A model generated the notes under the pieces. It was given only the letters and a program-made list of their open reading frames with translations. It was not told the DNA's origin and searched no databases. Shown one piece after another: positions 63,275-64,000 of a stretch of 64,000 nucleotides of DNA (its first letter is position 1; each line of letters opens with the position of its first letter). The translations under genes and the position numbers were made by a program. This DNA comes from Hemicordylus capensis (taxonomy: Eukaryota > Chordata > Lepidosauria > Squamata > Cordylidae): positions 4,180,501 to 4,244,500 of the forward strand of contig NC_069669.1 of NCBI RefSeq assembly GCF_027244095.1, given 5' to 3'.

Positions 63275-63612
63275 CCCGTCTCTGGGGAGGAGAACTGGTT
63301 CTGTGGTAGCAAGCATGAACTGTCCCCTTTGCTAAGCAAAGTCGACCTTGGTTTGCATTGGATGGCCGGCTACATGGGAGCATTGTAAGATATTCCCCTT
63401 AGGGGATGGGGCCATAGCTCCTTGATGGAGCATCTGCTTGCTTTGCATGCAGAAAGTCCCAGATTAAATCCCTGGCAGCATCTCCAGGTAAGGCTGGGGA
63501 AAACTCCTGCCTGGAACCTAGGACAGCTGCTGCCAGTTAGTGCAGACAGTACTGAGCTAGATGGACCAAGGGGCTGACTTGGTATAAGGCAGTTTCCTAA
63601 GTTCCTATAACT
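63275..63612 (+). mobile_element. Composite 5S rRNA / tRNA-Ala SINE
   Basis: Near complete. The 5S part has CTTTGCTAAGCAAAGTCGAC and TTTGCATTGGATGGCCGGC. The tRNA part shows GGGGCCATAGCTCCTTGATG, CTTTGCATGCAGAAAGTCCC and GATTAAATCCCTGGCAGC. The tail is CAGCTGCTGCCAGTTAGTGC, ACTGAGCTAGATGGACCAAG and GGCAGTTTCCTAAGTTCC. Confidence 0.88.
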
Positions 63613-64000
63613 GAGGCACATGGCATTGGGGGGTGAAAGGGGAGAGGCTGATGGCTCTCTTCGTTCCAGCTTTGCAAACTTTAAAGAATGTTCTGTATGC
63701 AGGAAGTCTGACAACATTAAGAGGCATCTTAATTGCTTATTTCGTGCCCTTCCCTCCCCCTCCACCACATGTCCACTAAGTGGCTCCTTGCAGAGCTGAA
63801 TCCAGGAGGGGGAACAAAATAGCACTTTGTTTGCAAATCAGACTCTTGACATTGCTAAGGAAGAACAAGAATGCAGCTGGGTTATGGAAGAAACGGCATT
63901 CACGAAACGGCATTCATGAGAAAGATCAGAAGGCGAGAGCACGATAAAGTTGTTGTGGGGAAATCTGGGTAGTTCAGAGAAGATTGTTGCCATAAACAGG

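Noticed and set aside
1-64000. Endogenous retrovirus or other LTR element
   Set aside because: No paired LTRs, primer-binding site or gag/pol/env-like frames were recognised; the reverse-transcriptase traces are all non-LTR.
1-64000. CRISPR array or prokaryotic gene system
   Set aside because: No regularly spaced direct repeats with unique spacers; the content is clearly a vertebrate nuclear genome.

Overview
This is vertebrate nuclear DNA, almost certainly from a squamate reptile (a lizard; I cannot narrow it further). It holds spliced genes with GT-AG introns and two CpG-island promoters, a dense mix of CR1 LINEs, an RTE/BovB-like LINE, Sauria-type tRNA SINEs, a 5S/tRNA composite SINE and many short hAT- and mariner-type elements. 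No bacterial, phage or organellar feature is present.

Two host genes are readable, lying tail to tail as I recall for the human 16p13 locus. ATF7IP2 (+ strand) has a CpG-island promoter at about 6.0-6.65 kb and ten coding exons from 10543 to 23007. They join into one uninterrupted 594-residue frame, with intron phases agreeing at every junction. It encodes a partner of the H3K9 methyltransferase SETDB1, with a basic nuclear signal, a coiled coil, a SUMO-interaction motif and a C-terminal fibronectin III domain. EMP2 (- strand) has a non-coding first exon in the CpG island near 45.7 kb and four coding exons between 35214 and 28338, giving a 166-residue tetraspan membrane protein of the PMP22/EMP/claudin superfamily. 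The two genes belong to unrelated pathways; their adjacency is conserved synteny, not an operon.

Layout: 1-3.8 kb intergenic, no gene seen; 4.06-5.98 kb a degenerate GC-rich minisatellite split by repeat insertions and ending at the ATF7IP2 promoter; 6.0-23.5 kb ATF7IP2; 23.5-28.3 kb between the two stop codons, including a roughly 0.7 kb CA-rich tract and presumably the EMP2 3' UTR; 28.3-45.8 kb EMP2, whose first intron is about 10.4 kb; 45.8-64 kb repeat-rich DNA beyond the EMP2 promoter with no recognisable coding exon.

The most notable non-genic material is transposon structure: several foldback elements, three with identifiable 8-bp target duplications; a 5S rRNA/tRNA-Ala composite SINE in several copies; a LINE and a SINE that appear to share a 3' tail; transposable elements ending about 20 bp from the acceptors of two consecutive ATF7IP2 exons; and a probable GC-AG intron. 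I saw no new gene system. All alignments were done by eye.
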